Shown: piece after piece, positions 16,812 through 25,682 of the stretch
Numbering within the stretch: position 1 is the first letter of the stretch
Layout of the letters: each line of letters opens with the position of its first letter
Source of the DNA: Streptomyces sp. AC550_RSS872
Lineage (GTDB): Bacteria; Actinomycetota; Actinomycetes; Streptomycetales; Streptomycetaceae
Assembly: GCF_019049285.1 (NCBI RefSeq)
Contig: NZ_JAGMUL010000042.1
Span: forward strand, 1 to 64,000
Direction of reading: 5' to 3'
DNA length: 64,000 nt
Translations under genes and position numbers: made by a program
The notes under the pieces: generated by a model
Told to the model about the DNA's origin: nothing
Databases searched by the model: none
Seen by the model: only the letters and a program-made list of their open reading frames with translations

Positions 16812-18023
16812 ATGCAGGTGATCCAGTCGACCAAGCTCGCCAACGTCTGTTACGAGATCCGGGGCCCGGTGCTCGAGGAGGCGATGCGGCTCGAGTCGGC
16901 GGGGCATCGGATCCTCAAGCTGAACACCGGCAACCCGGCCGCGTTCGGCTTCGAGTGCCCGCCCGAGATCCTGGAGGACGTCCTCCGCAACGTGTCGACG
17001 GCCCATGGGTACGGCGACGCGAAGGGCCTGCTGGCCGCGCGCCGGGCCGTCGTCATGCACAACCAGACCCTCGGCATCGAGACCGACGTCGAGCACGTCT
17101 TCATCGGCAACGGCGTCTCCGAGCTGATCGTCATGGCGATGCAGGGCCTGCTCGACGACGGGGACGAGGTGCTGGTTCCGGCGCCCGACTACCCGCTGTG
17201 GACCGCCGCGGTCTCCCTGTCCGGCGGCACCGCCGTCCACTACCGGTGCGACGAGCAGTCCGACTGGATGCCCGACCTCGCCGACGTCGAGCGCAAGGTC
17301 ACCGACCGCACCAAGGCCATCGTCATCATCAACCCCAACAACCCGACGGGGGCCGTGTACGACGAGGCCGTGCTCCGGGGGCTGACGGACATCGCCCGCC
17401 GGCACAACCTCCTCGTCTGCTCCGACGAGATCTACGACAAGATCCTCTACGACGGCGCCACGCACACCCCGACCGCCGCCGTCGCCCCCGACCTGCTCAC
17501 CCTCACCTTCAACGGCATGTCGAAGGCGTACCGGGTCGCCGGGTACCGGGTCGGCTGGATGTCGATCTCGGGCCCGCGCGCCCACGCCGACTCCTACATC
17601 GAGGGTCTCACCATCCTCGCGAACATGCGGCTGTGCGCGAACATGCCCGGTCAGCACGGTGTCGTCGCCGCGCTCAGCGGGCGGCAGTCCATCAATGACC
17701 TGGTGCTGCCGGGGGGGCGGCTGAAGGAGCAGATGGATGTCGCGTACGAGTTGCTGACCCAGATCCCCGGGGTCAGCTGTGTGCGGCCGAAGGGGGCGCT
17801 GTATCTCTTCCCGCGCCTCGACCCCAAGGTCTTCAAGATCAAGGACGACCGGCGCATGGTCCTGGACCTGCTGCGCAGCGAGAAGATCATGGTCGTCCAG
17901 GGCAGTGGCTTCAACTGGCCGGAGTCGGACCACTTCCGCGTGGTCACCCTGCCGACGGTCACGGATCTGCGGGACGCGGTGGGCCGGATCGGGCGCTTCC
18001 TCGACGGATACAGCCAGCCCTGA
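16812..18023 (+). CDS. Class I/II PLP aminotransferase (AlaA/aspartate aminotransferase-like)
   Basis: 403 residues from the ATG at 16812 (MQVIQSTKLANVCYEIRGPV). The fold-type I motifs are clear: LNTGNPAAFGF near the N-terminus, IINPNNPTGAVY, CSDEIYDKILYDG, the PLP lysine in NGMSKAYRVAGYRVGW, and the C-terminal FRVVTLP Arg that binds the substrate carboxylate. It most resembles the glutamate-pyruvate aminotransferases of actinobacteria. A TAAGCT hexamer ends 7 nt before this ATG and no ribosome site is present, so the mRNA may be leaderless; the frame is open from a GTG at 16761. Confidence 0.88.
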   Translation: MQVIQSTKLANVCYEIRGPVLEEAMRLESAGHRILKLNTGNPAAFGFECPPEILEDVLRNVSTAHGYGDAKGLLAARRAVVMHNQTLGIETDVEHVFIGNGVSELIVMAMQGLLDDGDEVLVPAPDYPLWTAAVSLSGGTAVHYRCDEQSDWMPDLADVERKVTDRTKAIVIINPNNPTGAVYDEAVLRGLTDIARRHNLLVCSDEIYDKILYDGATHTPTAAVAPDLLTLTFNGMSKAYRVAGYRVGWMSISGPRAHADSYIEGLTILANMRLCANMPGQHGVVAALSGRQSINDLVLPGGRLKEQMDVAYELLTQIPGVSCVRPKGALYLFPRLDPKVFKIKDDRRMVLDLLRSEKIMVVQGSGFNWPESDHFRVVTLPTVTDLRDAVGRIGRFLDGYSQP

Positions 18024-18070
18024 CGCTCACTCTGTGTGCAAGAGACGGTCCGGTCTTGTGAACGGCTCAA

Positions 18071-18116
18071 CTTTAGACGAAATCTAAGCTAGGATGGCTT
18101 CCTGTCAGCGCACAGG
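18071..18116 (+). promoter_or_regulatory. Promoter with imperfect palindrome and leader hairpin
   Basis: An imperfect inverted repeat, TTTAGA (18072-18077) with TCTAAG (18083-18088), lies directly upstream of the candidate -10 TAGGAT (18090-18095), a typical operator position. Downstream, CCTGT (18101-18105) and ACAGG (18112-18116) can pair and would overlap the AGGAGG ribosome site of the gene at 18128. Confidence 0.4.
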
Positions 18117-18127
18117 AGGCCATCCCC

Positions 18128-18550
18128 ATGTACGAACCGATCCGAACCAAGTCGGTCCACAGCACGATGGCCGGCAACACCACCGACTTCCCTCACCGCT
18201 CGCGCGAGGAGGAGTTGGACATCCAGCTCGCCGGCCACCTCGCCGCACTGCTCGCCGTCACGGACGAGCTGCGCGAGGCGGCCCCTTCCACCGACCTCGA
18301 CGCGGCCGCCGAGCGGCTCGCCGAGCAGGTGGCCCGACTGCGGGGCGGCCCCGCGCCGGCCCGCGCGGGTGCCTCCGGCGGTCAGGCGAAGCTCGCGGCA
18401 CTGCACCGCCGTGCGCATGCCCTCGCCGGGCGGGCGCTGGTCGTCGCCGCGTCTCGTGCGGATACGGCGGTGGCGATTCTGGCCGCGGAGCGTATGGACG
18501 CGCATGCTGCCGCGCAGGCCGAGCCGCAGGAGTTGACCGGCGTCGGCTGA
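18128..18550 (+). CDS. Small conserved helical hypothetical protein
   Basis: 140 residues, function not recognised. The sequence begins MYEPIRTKSVHSTMAG, then is almost entirely helical and Ala/Leu/Glu-rich (HLAALLAVTDELREA, AAERLAEQVARL, LAALHRRAHALAGRAL), with no membrane segment or signal peptide. A perfect AGGAGG ribosome site lies 9 nt upstream and a strong hairpin follows the stop, so it is a monocistronic, well-expressed unit. I recall similar short proteins in other Streptomyces, all without assigned roles. Confidence 0.75.
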   Translation: MYEPIRTKSVHSTMAGNTTDFPHRSREEELDIQLAGHLAALLAVTDELREAAPSTDLDAAAERLAEQVARLRGGPAPARAGASGGQAKLAALHRRAHALAGRALVVAASRADTAVAILAAERMDAHAAAQAEPQELTGVG

Positions 18551-18565
18551 TCCCCCCTGAACGGC

Positions 18566-18603
18566 CCCGGTCCGCGTGCACCCGCAGCGACGCGCGGACC
18601 GGG
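18566..18603 (+). terminator. GC-rich terminator hairpin
   Basis: CCCGGTCCGCG (18566-18576) and CGCGGACCGGG (18593-18603) form a perfect 11-bp stem with a 16-nt loop, 15 nt after the stop of the gene ending at 18550. No T-tract follows, as is usual in Streptomyces. Confidence 0.65.
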
Positions 18604-18699
18604 TGCCATGGCACTGCGTTGGCTGAGCCGGGTGTCTTGCTCACGCCGGGTTGTGTGGTGCTGTCGGCTGCCGTGCGATTCGCCGTAGGTGGTTCTGTT

Positions 18700-18757
18700 C
18701 GCGGGCGGCTGCGGGTTCGTCGTGGCTTGTCGCGCAGTTCCCCGCGCCCCTAGAAGC
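18700..18757. repeat. Dispersed intergenic element, copy 1
   Basis: Contains GTGGCTTGTCGCGCAGTTCC followed by CCGCGCCCCTAGAAG. Read on the minus strand this gives AGGGGCGCGGGGAACTGCGC then GACAAGCCACGACG, which matches the copies at 23266 and (partly) 28003. It lies in the 318-nt gap 18551-18867. The same gap also holds a CCCCGT/ACGGGG hairpin (18823-18836) just before the next gene; otherwise no gene is seen there. Confidence 0.6.
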
Positions 18758-18867
18758 TGAAAGACAGGGGCGTTGCAGTCTCCCCGTGCTGTAACGGGAC
18801 CGGCATGACACCCGCCGTTCATCCCCGTTGACGGGGAACGTTGGATTCCGCGAGCACTCTCCCCTGC

Positions 18868-19932
18868 GTGAGACGAATCGCAGGAATAGTCCTCGCGGTG
18901 CTGCTGATCGGTGGCGTGGTGGCTGCCGTCGTCGCGGGCCGCAGTGATGAGGACAAGGGCACGGCAACGAAGACCGTGCGCGCGGTGATCGGGTCGGAGA
19001 AGGCGGAGTTCTTCGCCGATCCCGATGTGGTGGAAGCCCTCGCCGCCAAGGGCTACACCGTGAAGGCCGAGACCTCCGGGTCGTGGGCCATGGAGGGGCT
19101 GGACCTCAAGGGGTACGACCTCGCGCTGCCGTCGAGCCGGGCGCCGGCCGACGAACTCGCCGCCAAGTACAAGGTGACGGGGACCCTTCCCCGGCCCTTC
19201 TACTCGCCCCTCGTCGTCGTGGCGCACAAGAACGCCGCCGAGGTGCTCGAGGGGAACGGTCTCGCGACGCTGGACGAGTCCCACCGGGGCACGCTGAAGA
19301 TGACGGCCTATCTGGACGCGGCCCGCGCCGACCGCACCTGGCAGCAGCTCAAGGGCACCGGGAAGTACGGGGAGTTGACGGGCACGCTCTACCTGTCGAG
19401 CACCGACCCCGAGACGTCGAACTCCGGCGCCCTGTACCTCGCCGCCGCCTCCTACGTCGCGAACGGCGGCAAGGTCGTCGCCACCGACGCCGAGGTGGAC
19501 CGCACCGCTCCGCTGCTGCACAAGCTGGTCAGCGTCCAGGGCGCCCAGCAGTCCAGCAGTGACGCCGCCTTCCGGGACTTCGTCAGCGGGGCCGGAAATC
19601 CGCTGGTCGTGGTCTACGAGTCGCAGGTCGCCTCCCTCCTGACGGACGGACAGCAGCCCGACGACCTGGTCGTCCTCTACCCCGACACCACGGTCAACAG
19701 CGACCACACCGTCGTACCGCTCACCGAGGACGGCAAGGCCGTCGCCGGACTCCTCTCCCAGGACGCGAAGTTGCGTGCGCTTCAGGTGCGGCACGGGTTC
19801 CGTCCGCAGGGCGAGGACGCCGAGTTCGCCTCGGACACCACCTACCTCAAGCAGAAGCTGACCGGCGTCCGCCAGGCGCCCGTGCCCACCTCGAAGGTGC
19901 TGCACGAACTGGCGCGACGGGCGCGCGGATAA
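18868..19932 (+). CDS. Membrane-anchored solute-binding-type protein, first gene of TelA/VWA operon
   Basis: 354 residues from the GTG at 18868. An N-terminal anchor (VRRIAGIVLAVLLIGGVVAAVVAG) has no lipobox cysteine. The exterior domain resembles bacterial extracellular solute-binding proteins of the molybdate-like class (IGSEKAEFFADPDVVEALAAKGYTV, the SNSG motif in DPETSNSGALYLAAASY, VVVYESQVASL). No permease or ATPase gene is near. The TelA-family gene follows after 16 nt. The frame is open from a TTG at 18841 preceded by GGGGAA, so the start is uncertain. Probably it senses or scaffolds at the cell surface; that is inference. Confidence 0.75.
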   Translation: MRRIAGIVLAVLLIGGVVAAVVAGRSDEDKGTATKTVRAVIGSEKAEFFADPDVVEALAAKGYTVKAETSGSWAMEGLDLKGYDLALPSSRAPADELAAKYKVTGTLPRPFYSPLVVVAHKNAAEVLEGNGLATLDESHRGTLKMTAYLDAARADRTWQQLKGTGKYGELTGTLYLSSTDPETSNSGALYLAAASYVANGGKVVATDAEVDRTAPLLHKLVSVQGAQQSSSDAAFRDFVSGAGNPLVVVYESQVASLLTDGQQPDDLVVLYPDTTVNSDHTVVPLTEDGKAVAGLLSQDAKLRALQVRHGFRPQGEDAEFASDTTYLKQKLTGVRQAPVPTSKVLHELARRARG

Positions 19933-19948
19933 GGGGGACAGCAACGCA

Positions 19949-21124
19949 ATGAACAGCAGTGACGACACCTTCGTCCTCACCCCGCCCGAGCCCGTGGCCA
20001 CCGTGCCGCGGGAGAAGGCCGGCGGGCTCGTCCCGGTCGACGACGCCGTCCGTACCGACATGGCCAAGAAGGCCTCCGCCTACGTCGAGGGGCTCGCGGC
20101 GCTCGACGCCCGCTCCCCCGAGTTCGCCGGCAAGGTCGGTGAGATCACCGCGCTGGGCGCCGGCGAGATGCGTACCGCCGCCGCCCAGTCCAACCGCATG
20201 CTGGAGCGGACCATCCGGAGCCTGCCCGACCGCGGCGGCGACGCCCAGGCGCAGGTCGCGGGCTCGCTGGTAGAGCTGCGGCGGGTCGTCGAGGACCTGG
20301 ATCCGCGGGATCTGCCCGCCGCCAAGGGGCGCAAGTTCCTGTCCCGGCTCCCCGGCGGCAACAAGCTGCGCGACCACGTCGCAAAGTACGCCTCCGCGCA
20401 GGGGACCCTCAACAAGATCGTGGGGGCGCTGCGGGGCGGGCAGGACGAGCTGCGGCGGGACAACGCGGCGCTCCAGACCGAGCGGGTGCGGCTCTGGGAG
20501 TCCATGGGCAAGCTCCAGGAGTACGTCGTGCTGACGGAGGCGCTGGACAGCGCCGTCGAGCAGCACATCGCCGGGGTGGACGCGAGCGACCCCCAGCAGG
20601 CGGACTCGCTCCGGGCCGACGTCCTCTTCCCCGTCCGGCAGAAGCACCAGGACCTGCTCACCCAGCTCGCGGTGTGCGCGCAGGGCTACCTCGCCATGGA
20701 CGTCGTACGACGCAACAACGAGGAGTTGATCAAGGGCGTCGACCGGGCCGCGACCACGACCGTCTCGGCGCTGCGGATCTCGGTGATGCTGGCTTCCGCG
20801 CTCGACAACCAGAAGAAGGTCATCGAGCAGGTCAACGCCCTGCGCGGGACGACCGAGGACCTCATCCGGGGCAATGCCGAGATGCTGGCGGGCCAGAGCG
20901 GGGAGATCCAGCGCATCGCCGCCGACCCGGCGGTGGGTGCGGAGACCCTGCGAAGCGCCTTCCAGCAGATCTACCGCACCCTCGACGCCATCGACACCTA
21001 CAAGGTCCAGGCGACCGAGGCGATGGCGACGACGGTGGAGAGCCTGACCGCCGAACTGGAGCACGCGAGCGCCTACCTGGAGCGCAGTCGTGCACAGGGC
21101 GCGCTGGAGGGTGGGCTCGGATGA
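19949..21124 (+). CDS. TelA-family (toxic anion resistance) protein
   Basis: 391-residue, almost wholly alpha-helical cytoplasmic protein of the TelA/KlaA family, named after tellurite-resistance plasmid genes. Typical are the long helices rich in Asp/Glu/Arg with LEVLQEYVVLTEALDSAVE-like and ALRISVMLASALDNQKKVIEQV segments and a C-terminal coiled coil (TYKVQATEAMATTVESLTAEL). Biochemical role of the family is unresolved; in Streptomyces it occurs with VWA and Ter-type genes. The ATG at 19949 is preceded by AAGGGGGACAG. Its last codon overlaps the next gene's ATG by 4 nt (ATGA). Confidence 0.85.
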   Translation: MNSSDDTFVLTPPEPVATVPREKAGGLVPVDDAVRTDMAKKASAYVEGLAALDARSPEFAGKVGEITALGAGEMRTAAAQSNRMLERTIRSLPDRGGDAQAQVAGSLVELRRVVEDLDPRDLPAAKGRKFLSRLPGGNKLRDHVAKYASAQGTLNKIVGALRGGQDELRRDNAALQTERVRLWESMGKLQEYVVLTEALDSAVEQHIAGVDASDPQQADSLRADVLFPVRQKHQDLLTQLAVCAQGYLAMDVVRRNNEELIKGVDRAATTTVSALRISVMLASALDNQKKVIEQVNALRGTTEDLIRGNAEMLAGQSGEIQRIAADPAVGAETLRSAFQQIYRTLDAIDTYKVQATEAMATTVESLTAELEHASAYLERSRAQGALEGGLG

Positions 21125-22668
21125 GAGCACGGCTTCTCGCGCCCGCGCTCGCCGCGCTGGCCCTGCTGACGGCCTGCACCTCGCAGAAGGCCGCCGACGC
21201 TCCGGACCAGAACGCCCCGCAGCCGGGCACCCTGCGCGTCCTCGCCTCCAGCGAACTCGGTGACATGGCCCCGGTCCTCGACCGGATCGCCGACGACACC
21301 GGCATCAAGGTCCGGCCCACCTACATGGGCACCCTCGACGCCGTGGAACTGCTGGCGAAGGGCAAGGCGGACGGGCGGTACGACGCCCTGTGGCTGTCCT
21401 CCAACGACTATCTGCGGCTGCGCCCCGACGCGGCGAGGAAGGTCGTGTCGGAGACGCCGGTCATGTCGAGCCCGGTCGCCATCGGGGTCAGGTCGACGAC
21501 GCTCGGCTCGCTGGGCTGGAAGCCCGAGGACGTCACCTGGTCGCGGATCGAGCAGGCCGTCCAGGACGGCAGGCTGACCTACGGCATGACCGACCCCGCC
21601 CGCTCCAACTCCGGCTTCGCCACCCTCGTCTCCGTCGCCTCGGCTTTGTCCGGCGCCCAGTCCGCGCTCACCGACACCGACGTCGACAAGGCCACGCCCC
21701 GCCTCAAGGAGTTCTTCAAGGGGCAGAAGCTGACATCGGGCTCCTCGGGCTGGCTGGCGGCGGCGTACGGCCGGCGCGGCAACGTCGACGCCCTGCTCAA
21801 CTACGAGTCCGTCCTCAAGGGCATCCCGGGCCTGACCGTGATCCGCCCCAAGGACGGCGTCGTGACCGCCGACTACCCGCTCTCCTCCCTCGCCTCGACG
21901 AACGCCGCGACCCGCGAGGACGTCCGCCGCCTCACCGAGGCCCTGCGCACCGAGGGCATCCAGCGGCTGATCACCGAGCGCACCCATCGCCGCCCGGTCG
22001 TCGCCTCCGTCCCTCCCGCGCCCGGCCTCGACCCCGGCAGGCGGCGCGAACTGCCCTTCCCGGGCACCCGTTCCGTCGCCGACGGCCTGCTCGACTCGTA
22101 CGAGAACGAGCTGCGCCGCCCGTCCAGGACCGTCTACGTCCTCGACACCTCGGGCTCGATGGAGGGCGACCGGCTGGAACAGCTGAAGAAGGCGCTCGCC
22201 GACCTCACCGGAGACTTCCGCGAGCGCGAGGAGGTCACGTTGATGCCCTTCGGGTCGGACGTGAAGAGCGTGCGCACGCATGTCGTGGAGCCCGCCCGCC
22301 CGAAGACCGGGCTGGACGCCATCCGCGAGGACACCGACGCGCTCAGCGCCGAGGGCGACACCGCGATCTACACCTCGCTGGAGAAGGCGTACGAGCATCT
22401 GGGCGCCGGACGCTCCGAGGACACGTTCACCTCGATCGTGCTGATGACGGACGGCGAGAACACCACCGGCGCCGAGGCGGGCGACTTCGACGCCTTCTAC
22501 GCGGGGCTCGACCGCGACCGGCGGGAGACGCCCGTCTTCCCCATCCTCTTCGGCGACTCCGACCGGTCCGAACTGGAGCACATCGCCGAGCTGACCGGCG
22601 GCCGTCTCTTCGACGCCCAGGAGGGCTCGCTGGACGGCGCCTTCGAGGAGATCCGTGGCTACCAGTAA
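21121..22668 (+). CDS. Lipoprotein: solute-binding domain fused to VWA domain
   Basis: 515 residues. A lipoprotein signal (LALLTACTSQ, lipid-modified Cys ~20) is followed by a type II solute-binding domain (LRVLASSELGDMAPVL, the SNSG motif in DPARSNSGFATLVS). The C-terminal ~185 residues are a von Willebrand A domain with a complete MIDAS: DTSGSME, the Thr in EGDTAIYTSL, and LMTDGENTTG. It is thus an exported metal-dependent adhesion or scaffold protein. The ATG overlaps the TelA stop by 4 nt, and its 3' end overlaps the next gene by 14 nt, so all four genes should be translated together. Confidence 0.85.
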   Translation: MRARLLAPALAALALLTACTSQKAADAPDQNAPQPGTLRVLASSELGDMAPVLDRIADDTGIKVRPTYMGTLDAVELLAKGKADGRYDALWLSSNDYLRLRPDAARKVVSETPVMSSPVAIGVRSTTLGSLGWKPEDVTWSRIEQAVQDGRLTYGMTDPARSNSGFATLVSVASALSGAQSALTDTDVDKATPRLKEFFKGQKLTSGSSGWLAAAYGRRGNVDALLNYESVLKGIPGLTVIRPKDGVVTADYPLSSLASTNAATREDVRRLTEALRTEGIQRLITERTHRRPVVASVPPAPGLDPGRRRELPFPGTRSVADGLLDSYENELRRPSRTVYVLDTSGSMEGDRLEQLKKALADLTGDFREREEVTLMPFGSDVKSVRTHVVEPARPKTGLDAIREDTDALSAEGDTAIYTSLEKAYEHLGAGRSEDTFTSIVLMTDGENTTGAEAGDFDAFYAGLDRDRRETPVFPILFGDSDRSELEHIAELTGGRLFDAQEGSLDGAFEEIRGYQ

Positions 22669-23257
22669 GGCAGTGGCGTATCTGGAGTCCCGCAAGAACA
22701 TCGCCGGGAGCGCGTGCGGGCTGGTCGGCGTCGTGCTGACCTTCACGGGAGTGGCCGGCCCCTACTGGCCCGTGGTGGTCGCGGGACTGTACGGCGCGGG
22801 CGCGCTGATCGCCCCGCCGGAGCGGCCCGCGCCCCCCGACTTCCCGGACCCGTCGGCCCAGCTCGACGAGGTGCGGGGCGACTTCGAGAAGCTGCGCGGC
22901 TATCTGGGGGACGTCGAGCTGTCGGTCACGGCCGCGGCAAGGCTCCGCGAACTCACCGAGCTACTGGCCGCGTTGCTCGACCGCGGCTGGGTCGCCGAGC
23001 TGCTGGCGCACGACCCGGAGGGCGTGCACGTGCTCTCCCGGATCGTGCGGCGCGATCTTCCGGAGGCCGTCGACAGCTTCGTACGGACACGGTGGTGGAC
23101 GCGGATGACGCCGGGCACGGAGTCGCCGGAGCTGCATCTGGAGCGACAGCTGGGTCTGCTGAAGAAGGAGGCGGAGCAGCTGGCGGCGGGGCTACGCGAG
23201 ACGGAGGCAAGGCGACAGGAGTCACACACCCGCTACTTGGAAGACCGTTCACAGTAG
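22655..23257 (+). CDS. Small two-span membrane protein of the TelA/VWA operon
   Basis: 200 residues, family not recognised. Two hydrophobic segments near the N-terminus (NIAGSACGLVGVVLTFTGVAG and YWPVVVAGLYGAGALIAPP) are followed by a soluble ~150-residue helical domain ending in a coiled coil (LEXQLGLLKKEAEQLAAGLRETEA-like). The GTG start lies inside the VWA gene, 14 nt before its stop. It probably anchors the cytoplasmic TelA-family protein near the membrane; this is inference from operon structure. Confidence 0.75.
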   Translation: MATSKAVAYLESRKNIAGSACGLVGVVLTFTGVAGPYWPVVVAGLYGAGALIAPPERPAPPDFPDPSAQLDEVRGDFEKLRGYLGDVELSVTAAARLRELTELLAALLDRGWVAELLAHDPEGVHVLSRIVRRDLPEAVDSFVRTRWWTRMTPGTESPELHLERQLGLLKKEAEQLAAGLRETEARRQESHTRYLEDRSQ

Positions 23258-23265
23258 CCCACCCA

Positions 23266-23300
23266 GGGGCGCAAAAACTGCGCGACCAGCCACGACGCGA
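23266..23300. repeat. Dispersed intergenic element, copy 2
   Basis: AGGGGCGCAAAAACTGCGCG then ACCAGCCACGACG. It is nearly identical to the minus-strand reading of the element at 18700-18757, with AAAA in place of GGGG in the centre. It starts 9 nt after the operon's final stop codon. Confidence 0.6.
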
Positions 23301-23344
23301 CCCGCACACGACACCCACCAACGGCGAGCATCCGCACAGACGAA

Positions 23345-23396
23345 GGCCTGTCGTCGTGAACCCCGTCGGGGCGGACGGGGTTCACGACGACAGGCC
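23345..23396. terminator. Perfect 23-bp bidirectional terminator hairpin
   Basis: The arm 23345-23367 (beginning GGCCTGTCGTCGTGAACC) and its exact reverse complement at 23374-23396 flank a 6-nt loop, GGGGCG. It stands between the convergent TelA/VWA operon and pckG, so it probably stops transcription from both sides. Confidence 0.9.
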
Positions 23397-23506
23397 CAGA
23401 GCCACGCACGCCGTTGTACGCGGCTTCGCCGTATCTCACCGCGGCCGGCCGTGACGATCACTGGTCAGGGCGCATCCCAACCGGCCGCGGAGCTCATAGG
23501 AGGGCC

Positions 23507-25330
23507 TCAGCCCAGGCGCCGCACCAGCGCCTCGTACTCGTCCCACAGCTCCTTCGGCGTGTGCTCACCGAAGGTGTTGAGGTGGTCGGGGACGAGCGCG
23601 GCCTCCTCGCGCCAGATCTCCTTGTCGACGGTGAGCAGGAAGTCGAGGTCGGAGTCGGCCAGCTCGAGACCGTTGGTGTCCAGGGCGTCCTTCGTCGGCA
23701 GGATGCCGATCGGGGTCTCGACGCCCTCGGCCTTGCCCTCCAGGCGCTCGACGATCCACTTCAGGACGCGGCTGTTCTCGCCGAAACCGGGCCAGACGAA
23801 CTTGCCCTCGTCGTTCTTGCGGAACCAGTTGACGTAGTAGATCTTCGGCAGCTTGGACTGGTCCTTGTCCTTGGCGACGTCGACCCAGTGGGCCATGTAG
23901 TCGCCCATGTTGTAGCCGCAGAAGGGGAGCATGGCGAAGGGGTCGCGGCGCAGTTCGCCGACCTTGCCCTCGGCGGCGGCGGTCTTCTCGGAGGCCACGT
24001 TGGCACCGAGGAACACGCCGTGGTTCCAGTCGAAGGACTCGGTTACAAGCGGTACGGCGGTGGCGCGGCGGCCGCCGAAGAGGATCGCGGAGATCGGCAC
24101 GCCCTTGGGGTCCTCCCACTCGGGCGCGATGATCGGGCACTGCGAGGCGGGGACGGTGAAGCGGGCGTTGGGGTGGGCGGCCGGGGCGTCCGAGGAGGGC
24201 GTCCAGTCGTTGCCCTTCCAGTCGGTCAGGTGGGCCGGAGTCTCCTCCGTCATGCCCTCCCACCAGATGTCGTTGTCGTCGGTCAGCGCCACGTTGGTGA
24301 AGACCGAGTTGCCCCACAGGGTCTTCATCGCGTTGGCGTTGGTGTGCTCACCGGTGCCGGGTGCGACGCCGAAGAAGCCGGCCTCGGGGTTGATGGCGTA
24401 GAGGCGGCCGTCCTCGCCGAAGCGCATCCAGGCGATGTCGTCGCCGATGGTCTCGACGGTCCAGCCGGAGATAGTGGGCTCCAGCATGGCGAGGTTGGTC
24501 TTGCCGCAGGCGGAGGGGAAGGCCGCCGCCACGTACTTGGACTCGCCCTGCGGCGGGGTCAGTTTCAGGATCAGCATGTGCTCGGCGAGCCAGCCCTCGT
24601 CGCGGGCCATGACGGAGGCGATCCGCAGGGCGTAGCACTTCTTGCCGAGCAGGGCGTTGCCGCCGTAGCCGGAGCCGTAGGACCAGATCTCGCGGCTCTC
24701 CGGGAAGTGGGAGATGTACTTGGTCTGGTTGCAGGGCCACGGGACGTCCTGCTCGCCGGGCTCCAGCGGGGCGCCGACGGAGTGCACGGCCTTCACGAAG
24801 AAGCCGTCCTCCCCGAGCTCGTCGAGCACGGCCTGGCCCATGCGGGTCATGGTGCGCATGGAGACGGCGACGTAGGCGGAGTCGGTGATCTCGACGCCGA
24901 TCGCGGAGAGCTTGGAGCCGAGGGGGCCCATGCAGAACGGGACGACGTACATCGTCCGGCCGCGCATCGAGCCGCGGAAGACGCCCTTCTCACCGGAGAA
25001 GACCTCGCGCATCTCGGCGGGGTCCATCCAGTGGTTCGTCGGGCCGGCGTCCTCCTCCTTCTCGGAGCAGATGAAGGTCCGGTCCTCGACGCGGGCGACG
25101 TCGGTCGGGTCGGAGGCGGCGTAGTACGAGTTGGGGCGCTTGATCGGGTCGAGCTTCCTGAAGGTGCCCTTCGCGACGAGCTCCTCGGACAGACGCTCGT
25201 ACTCGGCCTCGGATCCGTCACACCAGACCACGTTGTCCGGCTGCGTGAGTTCTGCGATCTCGTTCACCCACGAGACCAGCTCCCGGTGGTGGGTGGGGAC
25301 GACGGGGGGAGCCGCGATGTCGCGCGCCAC
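23507..25330 (-). CDS. pckG: Phosphoenolpyruvate carboxykinase (GTP)
   Basis: 607 residues, the usual length of GTP-dependent PEPCK, the gluconeogenic enzyme converting oxaloacetate and GTP to PEP, CO2 and GDP. Diagnostic segments are the P-loop/kinase-1a AAAFPSACGKTNLAML, the metal-binding GDDIAWMRFGEDGRLYAINPEAGFFGVAPGTG, and the guanine-binding FPXFGENSRVLKWI-like WPGFGENSRVLKW. The GTG start has AGGAG 6 nt upstream. A single gene, convergent with the TelA/VWA operon across the strong terminator. Confidence 0.97.
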   Translation of the reverse strand: MARDIAAPPVVPTHHRELVSWVNEIAELTQPDNVVWCDGSEAEYERLSEELVAKGTFRKLDPIKRPNSYYAASDPTDVARVEDRTFICSEKEEDAGPTNHWMDPAEMREVFSGEKGVFRGSMRGRTMYVVPFCMGPLGSKLSAIGVEITDSAYVAVSMRTMTRMGQAVLDELGEDGFFVKAVHSVGAPLEPGEQDVPWPCNQTKYISHFPESREIWSYGSGYGGNALLGKKCYALRIASVMARDEGWLAEHMLILKLTPPQGESKYVAAAFPSACGKTNLAMLEPTISGWTVETIGDDIAWMRFGEDGRLYAINPEAGFFGVAPGTGEHTNANAMKTLWGNSVFTNVALTDDNDIWWEGMTEETPAHLTDWKGNDWTPSSDAPAAHPNARFTVPASQCPIIAPEWEDPKGVPISAILFGGRRATAVPLVTESFDWNHGVFLGANVASEKTAAAEGKVGELRRDPFAMLPFCGYNMGDYMAHWVDVAKDKDQSKLPKIYYVNWFRKNDEGKFVWPGFGENSRVLKWIVERLEGKAEGVETPIGILPTKDALDTNGLELADSDLDFLLTVDKEIWREEAALVPDHLNTFGEHTPKELWDEYEALVRRLG

Positions 25331-25652
25331 GGTTGCTCCTAAGAGAGGGATTTTGTCGTGAATATGCCCTTGTATGCCCCGTGGGGGCCGCGACCCGGAT
25401 GCTTCGCGAACGGGATGGACTGGATCCGCCGTCCCGATCTTTCGCGCTCATCCGGTGTCGACCGCACTCATTTGATCATCCGACGGGTCCGCCCATATGT
25501 CCAGAGGGCGTCACAGGTGAGCGGCGTGAGCATCGCCACTCATCCAGATGTTTTCGATGCGTCACCACGGCTTCACCCCAGGTGCGCCCCGCGCGGGCAC
25601 CCCATGAGAGGATGGCCACTTCCGGGCTCTCATCTCGCCGCGCTGATACGTA

Positions 25653-25675
25653 ACTTACGGTTCCGTAGGTACGAT
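25653..25675 (+). promoter_or_regulatory. TetR-type palindrome overlapping a leaderless promoter
   Basis: ACTTACGG (25653-25660) and CCGTAGGT (25663-25670) match as an inverted repeat at 7 of 8 positions with a 2-nt centre. The -10 TACGAT follows at 25670-25675, and ATG 25683 begins 7 nt later, so the transcript should be leaderless and the palindrome should block it when bound. The rest of the 352-nt gap 25331-25682 carries the upstream region of pckG; nothing else was recognised there. Confidence 0.55.
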
Positions 25676-25682
25676 GCCCCCC

